Below, piece by piece: positions 31,236-40,708 of a DNA stretch of 64,000 nucleotides. Origin of the DNA: Melanopsichium pennsylvanicum. Its lineage: Eukaryota; Basidiomycota; Ustilaginomycetes; Ustilaginales. The notes below the pieces were generated by a model that had not been told where the DNA came from, ran no database searches, and worked only from the letters and a program-made list of their open reading frames with translations. Made by a program: the position numbers and the translations under genes. The stretch lies in contig OAPG01000016.1 of assembly GCA_900208305.1 (NCBI GenBank), positions 248,001-312,000 of the forward strand, given 5' to 3'. Numbering within the stretch: position 1 is the first letter of the stretch; each line of letters opens with the position of its first letter.

Positions 31236-33751
31236 TTTGTATTTATGGGTCTGAACGAACAGCAGCTTACGAGGATCTGGTCTTGTACTGAGATTGAGAG
31301 TGGCTGGATGCGCTAGGCCGGCGATCGGGGTTGAAATAGTCGCGAGAGATCCAAACGATCAGCTAGAGGGACAAGTTGATATGGCGGAGTCCGGGGAAAA
31401 AGGAAAAGCGAGGATCTTAGATGCTCTGGTGGTACGTTTGACGGTGATCACGAAATGATGGTAAGATGAAGAGGTCGCGAAGGTTTGAGAGTGATGGGTG
31501 TATTCCCAAGGGGATGTGGGAAATGCTGGTCTGCTTAGCTTCTCTCAGGGTTCATCACAAAATCGCGGTGCAGCTTGCATCGAAAGCTTGTCTGCTGCTT
31601 CAGTGCCTGAGCGAAGGAGAAGCCGAAAAAAGCTTGCCAAAGAAACAGGGCAGGCGCCAGCTGGGATCTAAAGCGTTCTGGCAGCGAAGCAAAATTGTAG
31701 CCTTGTGACTTTACAGAAGAGGCATGCTTAGTCTCGGGATGAACGCAATCAATGCTCTCAGAGATTTCCCCTTGAACCAAAGAACGTTGTCGACTGGTGG
31801 GTCACCCTTTGATGGAAGACACACGCATACACACACTTTTAGCAATTCGGTTGCGGCCACTAAACCTTGCAACAGCCACAGAAATGCACCCGGAGCTGGC
31901 AACACTTCGTACTCACAATGAAGAAGAGGCCCGGGGCCACCTGACATACCTGTCCGCATCTGTCATAATCCTGAAAAATGAGAGCAACTGCACGAGGAGC
32001 TGGAAATACCTTATCCCACAACCGAGCGCGGGCTTCCCATCAACAAGGTGTGAATGCCCGGCAACCGCGTTGTACAATATTGTCGTGCCCTGCTGATCAC
32101 GCTGCACTGGACTGCTCCAGCTGGGTCGCTGTCTCGCTCCGCGCACGGACTCATTCGAAGTCAGGTAAATCAGATGAGCGGACTCTCGCATACAGTGAGG
32201 AGGGAAATAAAATGGAGTCCTTTGAATTCTAACCCTCGAATTCAAATGAGTGGTAGCACCTTGAATTCCAACGTGTGAGTCAACCCAAACGAAGTCGCGT
32301 TGTGACCTCACAACCGTGAGAGGTGCCAGAGAGGTGCCAGATGACGAACGTGCGGCGACCACACTCGGCGGAATGCATGTCGCTTTATGCTGATTGGCCT
32401 TCCTCTGTCGTCCGAAAGCCCTTACGTCGCTCTCAAATGCGCTGCCTACCTGCCAAGACTACTGCCGTGACGTTTGTTCTGGCCGCTTCTTCACGTCGAC
32501 CAGAGGCAGGATGGCCGGTGTGGTGGGTAGCTGTTCTGCGAGTGCGTCCGCCCGAGCAGAAGATGTAAGAGAGCCATCATCAGCGTCATGTTCGTGTATC
32601 TGAGAGGGATGTCAGGGTCTGCCAAAGTGTGTTTATGATCACTGTTTCCTGCGGCAAAGTTTCGATGCTCGACGCAGCTTTCGCAAAGAAAGTGTCATGC
32701 TGTCGATGATGTGAGCATTCAACGGCTGCCAAAAAAGATCGACAGCAAACATTTGTCTGGTTGCATTTGATGGTCGTGCCATGCCCCGCTGCACCATTGT
32801 ACGAAGAAAGTTCAATGCTTACAGGCTTGCTACATCCAGTGATGAGGAGCAAGCACACTTATGCGGTTTGGGGTCGGCGCGAACAATTAACTCTCCCTCG
32901 GGCCAGGTGAACGCCATGCACCGCCGAAGCAAGGCCAATTTGGGACAAGAGGCTCATGTTGTAGCCACTGACATGGCAGCTTGATCGGTGTCGCAGTACG
33001 TCACGTCCTTCGCTGTGTATCTGGGCTGCGCTCTAGACTCATACCACTGAGAGCTACTCGAGCACAATCCCATCATTGCATTCACCTACGTGCAAGTACA
33101 ATTTCTTCACTCCACAGGCAGAGGCAAGGAGCCATTTTGGAATTTGTGTGTGTGTGTGTGTTTTTCTTTTTGAAAAAGCAAGGAATAAGGTGGCCGGACG
33201 TGGCAGGGCGAAAAAAATCCAACGACGCGCCCGGCTCGGGCAGACTCACCTCGCCTTTATTTGCCTTGCAAATTTCTTGAGGCTCTTCTCAGCCCGCTCT
33301 TCGTGAAGTCCTGATCCGTTCGCGACCGAAAAGACCCAACAACAGCGGTTCCAAGCTCGTCGCAACGTGTGTGTCCAGCCTCGAACAACACCGCTCGATC
33401 CTCCACCCCTCATCGTCGCTTCTTTCATCTCTGTACCACCATACCCAAAACCTACGTATCAACGCTTTCCTTCGTCGATTTACGTCTACTATATTGTAAG
33501 TCAGATCTCGTTTTCTCCCAAACAAGCTTCAGCAGCACGAGTGAACCAACGACGTCCGCTTCTATCGAGTCCATTCAGCACACAGTTGGGAATTGGGCCT
33601 GGATATTCCGAATGCGAAAGGAGCAACAATATCGCGCAGAATGTTTCATTCCAACATCATCCTGTAGAACCCTGTACTGACAAAACGACCCCCCACCTTG
33701 CTTGCACAATCTTTCACTGCCTATTTTCCTGTTTCATCGTCACCTAGCACA
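31236..33751. other. 2.5-kb divergent spacer Igo1-like / VDAC, no gene supported
   Basis: Both promoters should lie here. There are many short overlapping frames with no domain. A (GT)n run occurs near 33146-33162, a tandem AGAGGTGCC pair near 32318-32340, and GAATTC-containing direct copies near 32222-32270. A probable VDAC 5' UTR intron spans 33496-33747. Confidence 0.5.
33496..33747 (+). other. Putative 5' UTR intron of the VDAC gene
   Basis: The donor is GTAAGTCAG at 33496. The acceptor TTTCATCGTCACCTAG ends at 33747, four bases before the VDAC ATG, and a pyrimidine-rich stretch precedes it. The placement is typical of highly expressed fungal genes, but no transcript evidence is available here. 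Confidence 0.4.
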
Positions 33752-34642
33752 ATGGCTCCCGTTATCTCCCAGCCCGTTCCCCCTTCCTGGAAGGACCTTG
33801 GTAAGGCCGCCAACGATCTCCTCTCCAAGGACTACCCCATCCACGGTAATTCGCTCGAGGTCAAGACCAAGACCCCTAACGGTGTCACTTTCCGCGTTCT
33901 CGGCATCCGCGACTCGAAGTCCCAGGCTATCAACGGTGATCTCGAAGCCAAGTGGGAGGACCGCAAGAACGGTGTCACCTTCACTCAGGCTTGGTCCACT
34001 GCCAACGTTCTCCGCAACCACATTGAGCTCGAGAACCACATCGCCAAGGGCCTCAAGCTCGAGCTTGTCTCCACCCTGGTCCCTGAGAAGCAGACCAAGA
34101 ACGCTCTCTTCGCTTCCACCTACAAGCAGCCTGGTCTCCACACCCGCCAGCACCTTGACCTCTTCAAGGGCCCCACCTTCACTGCTGACGCTGTCCTCGG
34201 CCGTGACGGCTTCCTCGCTGGTGCCGAGGCCTCCTACGATGTCAAGGAGGGCAAGCTGAGCCGATACAACCTCGGTGCCGGCTTCCACGCCCCCGATTAC
34301 GCCGTCACCCTCCACGGTCTTGGCAACCTCTCCACCTATTCAGCCAGCTACTACCACCGTGTCAACGCTGACACCGAGGCTGGTGCCCGTGCCACCTACG
34401 ACTCCAAGAGCTCCAACTCGAACGTCAACCTCGAGGTTGGTACCAAGACCTACCTCGACAACGCCGCTTTCGTCAAGGCCAAGATCAACAACTCCGGTAT
34501 CCTCTGCCTCGGCTACACCCAGGCTCTCCGACCTGGTGTCAAGGCTTCGTTCGGTCTCGCTCTCGACACTCCCAAGCTCAGCGATTCGCAGGCTTCCGCC
34601 AACACCCACAAGCTCGGCGCCTCCGTCACCTTCGAGGCCTAA
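33752..34642 (+). CDS. POR1: Mitochondrial outer-membrane porin, VDAC
   Basis: A 296-aa protein starting at ATG 33752; the reading frame extends upstream, but homologues start at this MAPxxxxP-type N-terminus. The N-terminal helix segment WKDLGKAANDLL and the conserved KTKTPNGVTF strand identify eukaryotic porin. The remainder is alternating amphipathic strands, ending in TFEA, consistent with the 19-stranded beta-barrel. VDAC carries ATP, ADP and other metabolites across the outer mitochondrial membrane. The gene has strongly biased codons (mostly NNC/NNG), suggesting high expression. Length is close to the ~283 aa of yeast Por1. Confidence 0.96.
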   Translation: MAPVISQPVPPSWKDLGKAANDLLSKDYPIHGNSLEVKTKTPNGVTFRVLGIRDSKSQAINGDLEAKWEDRKNGVTFTQAWSTANVLRNHIELENHIAKGLKLELVSTLVPEKQTKNALFASTYKQPGLHTRQHLDLFKGPTFTADAVLGRDGFLAGAEASYDVKEGKLSRYNLGAGFHAPDYAVTLHGLGNLSTYSASYYHRVNADTEAGARATYDSKSSNSNVNLEVGTKTYLDNAAFVKAKINNSGILCLGYTQALRPGVKASFGLALDTPKLSDSQASANTHKLGASVTFEA

Positions 34643-35559
34643 GTTTGCGAAAAGTCGACAAGCTAGCGTCTGTTTCGGATGGTTGCCGAAAAGTGGCTCT
34701 TTGGTCATGAAGATGATGCTTCCGTTACTGCGTTTGGAATATTGAACTGAGCGACACTACGTCAAGCTCGGCTAACATGTAATATCGGCAGTTGCGAAAC
34801 GAACTTATACTTATGTCACTCTACGTTGAGGCGCAAGGATGTGTCGGTCAAGAGGATGTTGTCCTTTTTCGAGAAGGGCATGTCTTTTTTTAGACATGAG
34901 TCGTGGTTGATCTCATGAATCGAGCCGGCGAATGATCTTCGAGACCCTTTCGAACCTCGACTCGGCAGTCGACTCAGCGGTAAGGTTGGAGATCCTTCGA
35001 ATGAAGAAACGGGATCGAGAAAAGAAGGCGAGATCCACAGTTGCCTTCTCAACGAGAGAGGGAGACTACCAAAGAAAGAGACCAGCATTGGAATTGCGAA
35101 GCTGCGTGAGCACGCTTGACTGCTTGCAACAAGTTGTCCTGTTTGTGATTGTGTCTTGTTGAGGAAGAGCTTTTCTGAGCAAATAGACCACATCTCGATC
35201 CTAAGCTTTCGAAGTTCAAATTCGCAACTTGTCGCTGTTCACACTTCTTGATGATGACCAACTACAAAGCAAGGCCACTTGGTCTTGTCAGGCTACAGAG
35301 AGCACACGAACTTGCAAGAGTCTACGTTATGTCACTAGGTGCGGATTCTGTCGGTGGACTTTGCCGCGTTGGTGTGAACGGGTGCGGGAGTCGGCGACAT
35401 GCAGCTGTGTGGAGGCGTTGGACGTCTTTTTTTCGTCAACCCCTCGGAAGCTCATGTTAGAATAAGCACCTCTGGCATACCGTACAGACGTCCTCTCCAC
35501 GTCTCCAAGCAACACCACACTGCTAATCGCGTCCGTGTTCTCAAAGACAGCAACCAACG
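34643..35559. other. Intergenic region VDAC / 183-aa protein
   Basis: This 917-bp spacer contains the VDAC 3' UTR and the upstream region of the next gene. Short frames on both strands have no recognisable domain. Confidence 0.5.
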
Positions 35560-36111
35560 ATGTCATCATCAACATCAACATCACCATCATCACCAAGCCC
35601 AAACCACGGCGGCACAGTCATTCCTGACACGCATCCCTATGTTCAAACTCATATCAACCTGGGTCGGAATGCAGGCAAACTTGATCCCACCGAGCATCCG
35701 CCACTGCCCGTAGCTCAGGTGGGTGCTGCCAACCGAGCAGCACAACTCAAGGGAATTGCGCTCGGTCTCGGTGGTGGAGTGCTCTCCGCATTCATCTCTC
35801 GCAAAGCGCTCAATCTGAGCAAGAACGCAAGCTATCTTTCCGGGTTGATTGCGGGTACAGGTGTGGCATACATCACAGCGGCGCAAGAACTGGAGCACAA
35901 TCTGGGTGCAGTGGAGAGTGCTGAGAAGGGTCTGAGAGGCTCGCTGAGCAAGTCAGGTGGCAGAGTGGAAGATGGTGCGCAGCTGTCAGCAACGGATCAG
36001 GAAATGTTGAAGTATGACTTGCAAGCCGGTAATGTTGGCAGTCACGAGGGAGGCGTTGCGGGACTGCAGGACTTCAAGGACAAGTATGCGACCACGAGAG
36101 GTGATCACTGA
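35560..36111 (+). CDS. Hypothetical 183-aa protein with two Gly/Ala-rich hydrophobic segments
   Basis: The ATG at 35560 follows an A-rich context. Residues 1-18 are Ser/Pro-rich. Two weakly hydrophobic, glycine-rich helices lie at about 63-80 (IALGLGGGVLSAFIS) and 91-108 (SYLSGLIAGTGVAYIT), separated by a short basic loop, as in small glycine-zipper membrane proteins. The C-terminal 75 residues are polar and likely soluble. Codon use and a clean single frame support a real gene, but I do not recognise the family. A mitochondrial or other small membrane protein is a guess from the helix pattern. An upstream exon is possible because the 5' flank is long. Confidence 0.65.
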   Translation: MSSSTSTSPSSPSPNHGGTVIPDTHPYVQTHINLGRNAGKLDPTEHPPLPVAQVGAANRAAQLKGIALGLGGGVLSAFISRKALNLSKNASYLSGLIAGTGVAYITAAQELEHNLGAVESAEKGLRGSLSKSGGRVEDGAQLSATDQEMLKYDLQAGNVGSHEGGVAGLQDFKDKYATTRGDH

Positions 36112-38821
36112 GAATTCCATCAAGTCGATTAGATCCAGTTGTGTTGTCCTTCCTCTTCGAACCACCAAGCATCGAAGGCAGACAAGCAGACCGCAAAGCA
36201 AGTTCTGAGACCAAATCTAGCCTGAGCCTCAACACGCACCCCGACCCAAGCGATGTAGTCTTTGCTTGCTCATTTGCTTCCATTATCTCTCTGTCTCCCT
36301 TTTGTTCTGTCGCTTGCATGGTCCATTCTTCTCAATGCTACGTGACGAAGCGAAGCGTTGTTTCCAGGAAGAAGCGGGTCAATGGACTGTGCAAGAATTT
36401 CTGATGATTGTTTGTTAATACTGCCACGACGCTAACCCGAACCGCCATGTGCCGTGAACACACGTATGCCATCATGGAGCGGTGACACGATAGACAAGAT
36501 GCCACGAGGCTCGCGTGGAATAATGGGCAGCATAATCGAACGGAAATAAGGGTCGCCCAAGGAAGGGGGTGTGTGAAAAACGTACAAAAGAGCGGCACAA
36601 TGACCGCAATAGAAAGTTGGAAACAAGGCCGAAGGCGGAGTTCAATGAGGTATCGAGTCGGAGTTGGAAAAAGGATTGGGCTCGGAACCGCCGCTATAGA
36701 ACGGATTGCGAAGAAACATTGTGTGCAGCATGAATGAGAGGGAAGAGAGTGTGTATTACATGCCAGAGGGAAGACCAGAACTTCCGAATGAGAGGAAATT
36801 ATTACCAAAAGGCTCCGAAAACAAAGAGAGCAGGGAGTAAGTGCACGGTGATGTCAAGGCAGAACTTTCCGATCATGACCGACCAGGCAAACTAGAATGG
36901 CTAAGAAACCCTCCGATCAGCCATCTCAAAAAGGAGGTAACTTACCAGAAGAACACTCATCGATAGATGCCAACAATATCATGCTTTTCCTCGATGAAGG
37001 GTTTCGAATGCAGACCACGTCGAGAATATGCAGGACAAGCAATGGAATCGAGGCGGATGCAATGGATGACGAAACATTAAGCCCCTCGTGCGCTTGACTG
37101 TCACAGGCCGAGGCGTGCACAAGCATAGACAGCAAGAATTCCTTTGAGAAGCAGCAGATACAGGGCAATTGGCGATAAAGGTAATGTAGTGTTTGCGCTC
37201 ATTCCATGGCATTCGTGCAGAGGCCCTTTATGCACTAAGCATGGTTACAGTAGCATGAGTGAAGAAGTTGATCAGATTTTATGGGCGTAAACAGATGCCT
37301 TCCTGATCAAATGTCAAAAGTGCGACAAGAGCAGAGTGTGGCCGAACCATCGACAGCCCAAAAGGGAGACAAAGTGGAAAGCAGCAGAAGCGTCTTAAGT
37401 GAATGTAGGCGAGAGAACTCGAGGAGGGCAGCAACACCGGGATCTTTTCGGTGTGCGTTCGCGATGCCAGGTCTTGCAACAACAGCAACTCCATTAAAGC
37501 CAGAACCTAGGGACAGGAGCGTTCGGCAGAGCCGATGCTCGTCACGACTTGCGCGGTGCGTCGGATGGCTTCCCCATCGATAACTAAGAGTTGTCCTGAT
37601 CCAAACAAAACAACTCAGACTTTGCAAGGGTGCTGCTTACTACAGGCCAAGAGAGGTAAGAAGTTGGGGCTAACAGTCCTTCCCACAAAGGTGCTCTCCC
37701 TTGCGAACCTGTCGAACCTGTGCATGCAACACTGCATGGATGCATACACAGCAGACTGTCTCGCTAGCTGCCCATCTACTCACGCTGCGGATGCAATCCG
37801 ATAGCGTGCGCAGCCACATGCCCAAGTCAACCTGTTTTCGGGATCACAGATTACGGCAGCTGATCCGCTTCATTAGAGTGTGATCCAGACTTGCTCGAAT
37901 TGAAGAGTTCCATGACAAAATCCACATGCAATTGAGGCGATCACACCTTCTCAAATGTGCGAAGAGGTAGAGCTCGTTTGACAGCTACTGCATTGTACAA
38001 ACTTCAGCACAGCATAGACGAGCTGATGAATTCAAGGGCAAACAGTCCAGAATACTTTGTCCTTGGAGAAAAAAATAGTGAGAAAATGAAGAAATTGGAA
38101 AAAGGCACTGAGAGCGGAGAAGAAGGGTTGAATCACTGAACCAAGAGCAAAAGCGCAAGGGCACGCAGACAGAGGTCACACGCTCCTGGGTCGAGATGAC
38201 GGTAAATCATCAGATGACGCGAAAGGGTGAGCCGTGTTCGGACTGGCTCATGCTTAATTACAGTATTCGAGGCAGGCCAGGCCAAAGAAACAGAGGCAGA
38301 TCAAGCCATGCGCCTTGCCTCTGAGTGTGTGCCTGCGTGCATGTGCGAGAGTACATGCTCATCTTAGCTTTTTTTCTTTTTTTTTTTTTTTTCGACTGTC
38401 CGTCACACAGCTCATCCTCTTGCATTTTCTACAACATCGAAGTTGAGCGACATCACCTCGATTCTCTTCTACTTCTTGTCGCATCGCACGCATTCATAAC
38501 AAGCAACAGCTCACACCGCAAGTGCCGTCCTGGTGGACCAGCTTTCGACTCGAACCCGAACAAAGAGACTCTCTAATATTACCAGGACCGATCACAAAGC
38601 TTTGTAGTGAACTTTCACGACATCGGCCTTACCGATAGACTCAAAGTACACCGCGAACGAGTCCTTGCCAGACATTCGAATAGGCCCAAAAAGACTCGCA
38701 TATCGGACTCGAGTCGCATCGCTTTCAGGAGGATCCTTCTAGCTCTCAGTTTCCGGCTCTTTAGCACGTTCTCGCATCTGCCTATCAAAGAAATCCCGCA
38801 ATACCCGTATAGACCTGCATC
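36112..38821. other. 2.7-kb spacer upstream of YPD1, no gene supported
   Basis: This contains many short frames under 160 codons and no domain I recognise. A T-rich run at 38369-38392 lies in the likely YPD1 promoter. A diverged multi-exon gene or a non-coding RNA could be hidden here. Confidence 0.45.
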
Positions 38822-40297
38822 ATGTCAAGTGAAGTGGTAAGTGTATGCTCGGCAACCCACCTTTTTGTTCCACAACATCCGACCGCAGCGGACCCGTAGC
38901 ACACTCTAATCTAATTCGGGCTACAATGGAGATGGCGCAGGACAGACTTTCGGAGTGGTGGCGAAAAACGTTCCATCTGCTCTTTTTTCCAAGCAAAGCA
39001 GCGAGCCTCCACGCCAGGCGATGGATTGCGGCTCAAGCCTTGATTGTGGGAGTGGGCGTTGCTCTCACTATCGGTTGGGACGTCGAGACCTGCGTATTGT
39101 CCTGTGCACAGTCATGTGGAATACACGCCGCCCTTTCGGGTCAATTTTCGAGAGCAAAACGCCTACGTTCAGCAGCCAGGAACTGCGCATATCCAATTTT
39201 TGTGGTGCAGAAACTTCATTTTTGGAAGGACCCACCATTATTGTTCCGCGCTTTCGCACATCTTAGCTTCCTGCCTTGGAGCGAATCTGTACTGACCATC
39301 TTTGTTTGATACTGGATCCCTTTTTCCAACATCTCTCCGTCTTTCTTTCAAATTTGGCCTCGCTATGCGTGCTTCTCTCTCTTCCTCAACGCTGCTCGGA
39401 TGTGCACCTTCTGAACCCCTTTCTCCCTCCGCGGCTCCTACGAACCACTCATCACCTGTTACGAAAACCGCGACCGTGCCCTCGTCTCTAACAACCCCGC
39501 TAAATTTTGCTTCCATGCCTGCTCCTGATACACCTGATATGGATCTGTCGGCCACACCTCTTTCTGTCGCCTCTCATTCGAAATCTGCAAACGTCGCTGC
39601 ATCCCCTGCAATGTCTGCCAAAACTTCGATCACGAATCCACCCATCGTCACCCTTCCACCCTTCTCCCCTCTCGAACTGAACCTTGACGATCATCACATT
39701 CAACAGGGAGCTGATGGAGCCTCTGGGTCAGCGGGCGATCTTTCGCCAACCATCATCGATATGGACATCTTTTCTCAACTACTCGAGATGGATGATGAGG
39801 ACGACCGGGAGTTCTCCAAATCTATTGTATGGAACTACTTTGACCAGGCCGAGACGACTTTTAAGGAGATGGATGCAGCACTCTCCAAAGAGAATTTGAC
39901 GGAATTGAGCACTCTCGGACACTTTCTCAAAGGTTCCAGTGCGGCAGTTGGAGTGATCAAGGTTAGGGACAGCTGCGAGCACATGCAGCACTACGGCAAG
40001 TGTCATGGTGAGGATGGCGTCAGCGATTTGACACAAGATGAAGCGATGGAGAAGTTGACGAGAACATTGAGAGATGTCAAAGTGCAATATCAGGAGGCGG
40101 CTAAGGCGTTGAAGGCGTTTTACGATGAAGAGGGCGAGAATGACGACAACGCAGAGGCAGAAGCTGAGGTAGAGGCGCAGGAGGAGGCGGCGACACAAGA
40201 GGATGCGGAAGCAGACAAGGTTGATGAGGACAAGGCAGAAAAAGTTGATGAGAAGGCAGAAAAGACTGAGGCAGGACCAGTAAAGACCGCCGCATGA
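38822..40297 (+). CDS. YPD1: Histidine-containing phosphotransfer (HPt) protein, Ypd1-like
   Basis: The HPt core is unmistakable: FxQLLEMDDED, a YFDQAETTF helix, and LGHFLKGSSAAVG with the phospho-accepting His at 39920-39922, then a CEHMQHYGK helix. Preferred model: exon 1 38822-38836 (MSSEV, followed by GTAAGT), intron 38837-39706, exon 2 39707-40297; both sites are phase 0, giving 201 aa with His77, close to yeast Ypd1 (167 aa, His64). Alternative: one exon from ATG 39365, giving 310 aa with a Ser/Thr/Pro-rich extension. I prefer splicing because 39282-39704 contains no AG dinucleotide at all and a TACTGAC branch-like element starts that zone. The tail is a K/E/D-rich stretch. Ypd1 relays phosphate from hybrid histidine kinases to Ssk1/Skn7-type regulators in osmotic and oxidative stress. 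Domain certain, 5' end uncertain. Confidence 0.8.
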
Positions 40298-40708
40298 ATA
40301 AAACCCCCTTCCGAATTCTCACTTGTCAAAGTGCTTTCACTGATCGCAAACATACACATTCGCGAGCGAATGCAAGCCTTTTTGCAAGCGGGGCTTTCCA
40401 CTTACTCGATTACTTGTCTGCACAACAATAAAAGATGCTGTTTTCACCACCTTTCTTGAATGCGAAGGCGCGTTGGGTTATCTGCACAAGTGGCTCGTTT
40501 CATTTTCTCAGCGAAGAAGATGTAGATATGTTGTGCTTTTCCTTTCCACGTGAAAGGTTCTTAGCATCGGGTGACGGTCAAAGCGATCGGTTGCACGCGA
40601 CTGTTGCCCTTGTTTCAAATTGAGTTACAGGAAGAGAATGTGTCTTTAGAAACAGAGATGGATATATGGGATGCGGGGAGGGGGAGAGAAGGGGGGGGGG
40701 AGGGGGGT
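40298..40708. other. Convergent 3' spacer YPD1 / arrestin gene, ending in a G-rich tract
   Basis: An ATAAAA poly(A)-like signal follows the YPD1 stop immediately. The far end, 40676-40707, is nearly pure G on the + strand and abuts the arrestin stop codon. Confidence 0.6.
40676..40707. repeat. Poly-G tract adjacent to the arrestin stop codon
   Basis: Several G runs (up to 10) are separated by single A residues on the + strand. They could form a G-quadruplex in DNA; the arrestin mRNA would be C-rich here. Confidence 0.7.

Noticed and set aside
38845..39309. 154-codon forward frame upstream of YPD1
   Set aside because: Its composition is not coding-like and it falls inside the proposed YPD1 intron; no family match.
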